Assembly (NCBI GenBank): GCA_018969115.1
Contig: JAGWYZ010000012.1
Span: 1-34,294, forward strand
From: Chloroflexota bacterium
GTDB lineage: Bacteria > Chloroflexota > Anaerolineae > J036 > Brachytrichaceae
Reading direction: 5' to 3'
DNA: 34,294 bases
Within the stretch, counting starts at the first letter, position 1, and every line of letters begins with the position of its first letter. Shown here one piece after another: positions 31,902-34,294 of this stretch. Made by a program: the position numbers and the translations under genes. The notes under the pieces are model-generated. The model was not told the DNA's origin and did not search any database. It saw nothing but the letters and a program-made list of their open reading frames with translations.

Positions 31902-32822
31902 ATGACCGCAACGAAACACCCCAACAGCCTAAAACGCAAAACCCGTTTGGGCGAAAAACTAATTCAAGCTTTTTTCTTTTTTTGTGGTTTTGTTTCTATC
32001 TTTACGACGATTGGCATTGTGGTGGCACTTGGTTCACAGGCGCTGCGCTTTTTTGGCGAGCCTAGCATCAACCTGATTGAGTTAATTACTACCACTAATT
32101 GGTCGCCTAATATTGGCGAGATTGGTATTTGGCCATTGGTGACATCGACGCTCATCACGACTTTTCTGGCGCTTTTGGTGGCGATTCCGTTAGGGTTGGC
32201 GGCTGCCATTTATCTAAGCGAATATGCTACGCCCAAGGTGCGTAATACGCTTAAACCCGTTCTTGAGATTTTGGCGGGGGTGCCAACGGTGGTGTATGGT
32301 TATTTTGCTTTAACCTTTATGACCCCGTTATTACGCCTCATTTTCGGCAGCGATGTGGTCAAAATTTACAATATGGCTTCGGCGGGGTTGGTGTGTGGGG
32401 TGATGATTATCCCGTTGATCTGCTCGATGAGCGAAGACGCCCTACGTGCTGTGCCGCGTAGCCTGCGCGAAGGCTCGTTTGGCTTGGGCGCAACCAAGCT
32501 AGAGACCAGCCTCAGGGTGGTGTTGCCCGCCGCGTTGTCGGGTGTCATCGCTGCTATTGTGGTGGGCACATCTCGCGCCATCGGTGAGACGATGATTATG
32601 GCGACAGCGGCAGGGGCTGGCCCTAATTTCACCTTTAACCCATTCGAGAGTGCCGAAACGATGGCTGGGCATATTGTGCGCATCAGCGGTGGTGATGTTG
32701 ATTACAACAGTATCGACTACACCAGCATTTTTATCGTTGGCCTTACCTTGTTTTTAATGACCTTAGCCCTCAATTTTCTCAGCCGTTATTTTGTAAATAA
32801 GTATCGTGAAGTTTATGAATAA
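31902..32822 (+). CDS. pstC: Phosphate ABC transporter permease PstC
   Basis: A 306-residue inner-membrane permease of the high-affinity phosphate importer. Six membrane segments are visible (first about 25-47). The cytoplasmic coupling loop for PstB is SMSEDALRAVPRSLREGSFGLGATKLET near residues 185-212, and AGVPTVVYGYFALT and GTSRAIGETMIM are typical. The N-terminal 20 residues are basic and cytoplasmic. The stop codon TAA is part of the first heptamer of element E10. It heads a pstC-pstA-(pstB) operon; pstS is not in the window. Confidence 0.95.
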   Translation: MTATKHPNSLKRKTRLGEKLIQAFFFFCGFVSIFTTIGIVVALGSQALRFFGEPSINLIELITTTNWSPNIGEIGIWPLVTSTLITTFLALLVAIPLGLAAAIYLSEYATPKVRNTLKPVLEILAGVPTVVYGYFALTFMTPLLRLIFGSDVVKIYNMASAGLVCGVMIIPLICSMSEDALRAVPRSLREGSFGLGATKLETSLRVVLPAALSGVIAAIVVGTSRAIGETMIMATAAGAGPNFTFNPFESAETMAGHIVRISGGDVDYNSIDYTSIFIVGLTLFLMTLALNFLSRYFVNKYREVYE

Positions 32823-32890
32823 GGATAAAGGATAAAGGATGAAGGTTGATGACTTTCTCATCTTTCATCCTTTACTTCTAACTCTTAAAA
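32820..32890. repeat. Inverted heptamer-repeat element E10 (AAGGATA units)
   Basis: AAGGATA, AAGGATA, AAGGATG, AAGGTTG on the left and TCTCATC, TTTCATC, CTTTACT on the right. It fills the 68-bp gap between pstC and pstA, inside an operon. Confidence 0.9.
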
Positions 32891-34135
32891 ATGCAAAGCA
32901 ACATTATTCCCCGTAAACGCAATGCCAAAATTGGGCAAGCGATCATGTTTTTATCCACAGCCTTTGCCTTGATTGCGCTGGTGGCTTTGCTGTTGAATGT
33001 CTTTAACAGTAGTTTTGGTAATGTGATTGTGCGGCGCGAGATCGAGCCGTCAGTATTGTCGCCAACGCCGTTAGAGCAACTAAGCCGTGACGAATTAGAT
33101 GCGCTGGTGAAGCGTATTGCCAATAGCGATGACTACGACGGGTTAACACGTGCTGCGTATCGTCGCTTGGATTCGGAGAAACCTTTTGCTGAGCGCAACA
33201 AAGCTGAAATTTTGGCGGTGATTAATGAGCGTTTGATTAGGGAAGAGACGATTGATAGCTTTACCTTGTGGCAAACGTTGTTTGACCGTGCGAGTATTAA
33301 TGCTGAATTGGCTAAACTAAATAATGCCAGTAAAGCAGGCACGCCTGAAGCTCGTACCGAATTTCGCTCATGGGTCAGTGCGCGTTTCTTTACCCAAACA
33401 ATGGGGTCAGTGGCTGAGCTTTCGGGTATTCGCACCGCCATTCTTGGCTCATTGGCAGTGATTGCCATCACGATGCTTGTGGCTTTGCCGATTGGAGTTG
33501 GGGCGGCCATCTATTTAGAAGAATATGCTAAGAAAAACCGTCTTAATGATTTGATACAAACCAACATCACTAATTTGGCGGGTGTGCCGTCGATTATTTA
33601 TGGCATGTTGGGCTTGTTTGTATTTGTGCGGGCGCTTGAGTCATTGACCAGTGGCGCGATTTTTGGCATTGCCGGTAATAATGGCCGCACCATTTTATCG
33701 GCTGGGCTAACGATGGCTTTGTTGGTATTGCCCATTATCATTATCAATGCTCAAGAAGCCATCCGCGCTGTGCCAAATTCGCTGCGTCAGGCTAGTTATG
33801 GGATTGGCGCAACCCAGTGGGAGACGATCCGCGATCATGTAATGCCAGCTGCTTTGCCGGGTATTTTGACGGGAACCATTTTGGCGATGAGCCGCGCCAT
33901 GGGTGAAACCGCCCCGATGGTGGTAGTGGGTGCGTCTACTTTTATTGTCAGCGATCCGACCGGCCCATTCTCAAAATTCACCACGTTGCCGATTCAAATT
34001 TATAACTGGACATCGCAACCAGATGAACAATTTCGTAATATTGCTGCTGCCGCCATTTTGGTGTTGCTCATCATCTTGCTCTCACTCAACATGATCGCCA
34101 TTTTGCTGCGCAATAAAATGAGGAACACAAACTAG
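32891..34135 (+). CDS. pstA: Phosphate ABC transporter permease PstA with a long periplasmic insertion
   Basis: A 414-residue second permease of the phosphate importer. The coupling loop NAQEAIRAVPNSLRQASYGIGATQWET (near 294-320), AGVPSIIYGMLGL and GMSRAMGETAPM-like SRAMGETAPM confirm it. Ordinary PstA is about 290 residues; the excess is a charged, mainly helical stretch of about 130 residues between helix 1 (17-39) and helix 2 (181 on), predicted to face outward (SRDELDALVKRI, AEILAVINERLI). It may touch the substrate-binding protein or the cell wall. Translation starts right after element E10 without a Shine-Dalgarno site. Confidence 0.93.
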   Translation: MQSNIIPRKRNAKIGQAIMFLSTAFALIALVALLLNVFNSSFGNVIVRREIEPSVLSPTPLEQLSRDELDALVKRIANSDDYDGLTRAAYRRLDSEKPFAERNKAEILAVINERLIREETIDSFTLWQTLFDRASINAELAKLNNASKAGTPEARTEFRSWVSARFFTQTMGSVAELSGIRTAILGSLAVIAITMLVALPIGVGAAIYLEEYAKKNRLNDLIQTNITNLAGVPSIIYGMLGLFVFVRALESLTSGAIFGIAGNNGRTILSAGLTMALLVLPIIIINAQEAIRAVPNSLRQASYGIGATQWETIRDHVMPAALPGILTGTILAMSRAMGETAPMVVVGASTFIVSDPTGPFSKFTTLPIQIYNWTSQPDEQFRNIAAAAILVLLIILLSLNMIAILLRNKMRNTN

Positions 34136-34136
34136 G

Positions 34137-34206
34137 AGCCATGAGCTGTGAGCTGTGAGCCATGACTCACGAACAGTTTTAGCTCAAGGCTCAAGGCTCA
34201 CAGCCC
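34137..34206. repeat. Inverted heptamer-repeat element E11
   Basis: GAGCCAT, GAGCTGT, GAGCTGT, GAGCCAT, GACTCAC on the left and TTTAGCT, CAAGGCT, CAAGGCT, CACAGCC on the right. It lies immediately after the pstA stop. Its 7-mers resemble those of E6, 17 kb away. Confidence 0.88.
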
Positions 34207-34218
34207 ATCGTAAAAAAC

Positions 34219-34294
34219 ATGCTATCAATCAACTCTCAATCAAAAACCGTAAATGCTGGCCCCAAGGTTCAGAAAATGTTGGCAGAGAATGCCA
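34219..34294 (+). CDS. Partial ORF, possible 5' end of pstB
   Basis: ATG at 34219 opens a frame without stops to the window edge (MLSINSQSKTVNAGPKVQKM then LAENA). Position after pstC-pstA makes PstB, the ATPase, the obvious candidate, but the 25 residues include no family motif. It could be another gene or a chance frame. Confidence 0.35.
   Translation, partial: MLSINSQSKTVNAGPKVQKMLAENA

Overview
The window (34.3 kb, mid-GC) reads as a chromosomal segment of a free-living bacterium. The housekeeping content (purB, trpA, pgi, glgC, ftsK, pstC-pstA), two threonine/proline-rich lipoproteins and intergenic spaces packed with short tandem repeats and REP-like hairpins suggest a member of the Chloroflexota. 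That placement is an inference from style and was not tested. No rRNA, tRNA, CRISPR array, prophage or plasmid functions were seen.

Layout. 1-8.3 kb: a minus-strand run of a GT4 glycosyltransferase, purB, a D-threonine-aldolase-like PLP enzyme, a membrane-anchored triple OB-fold protein, a Trm112-like zinc protein, trpA, a flavin reductase and an aminotransferase. 8.4-11.1 kb: plus-strand nucleoside hydrolase, a 700-bp repeat-rich gap, then an AT-rich J-domain membrane protein. 11.4-16.8 kb (minus): pgi, a MliC/META lipoprotein, a half ABC exporter with a degenerate ATP site, and an FdtA-like sugar isomerase overlapping the exporter gene. 16.9-19.9 kb: a YvlD-like membrane protein, a hexapeptide acyltransferase, and two broken genes (a DUF6155 gene split by a MITE-like insertion and a decayed amino-acid permease). 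20-27 kb: YceI lipoprotein, NAD-dependent epimerase, pxpC-like and hyuA-like genes, glgC. 27-34.3 kb: ftsK, a DmpA-type P1 peptidase, a GHMP-kinase-like protein and a pst phosphate-uptake operon leaving the window at what may be the start of pstB.

The most unusual feature is between the genes. At least eleven intergenic spaces are filled by tandem 7-mers (one locus 8-mers) arranged as two complementary arms. Each locus has its own repeat sequence but the architecture is the same, and the arms often supply the last codons and stop codon of the flanking genes. A second family of 54-75 bp hairpins shares outer arms close to GCCGAAATCACTAT, while the inner stems are unrelated between copies yet self-complementary (perfectly so in three copies) around a mostly 3-nt loop. 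The two families, together with REP-like elements, are nested inside one another at some loci. One such hairpin lies inside a TA-flanked MITE-like element that interrupts the DUF6155 gene.
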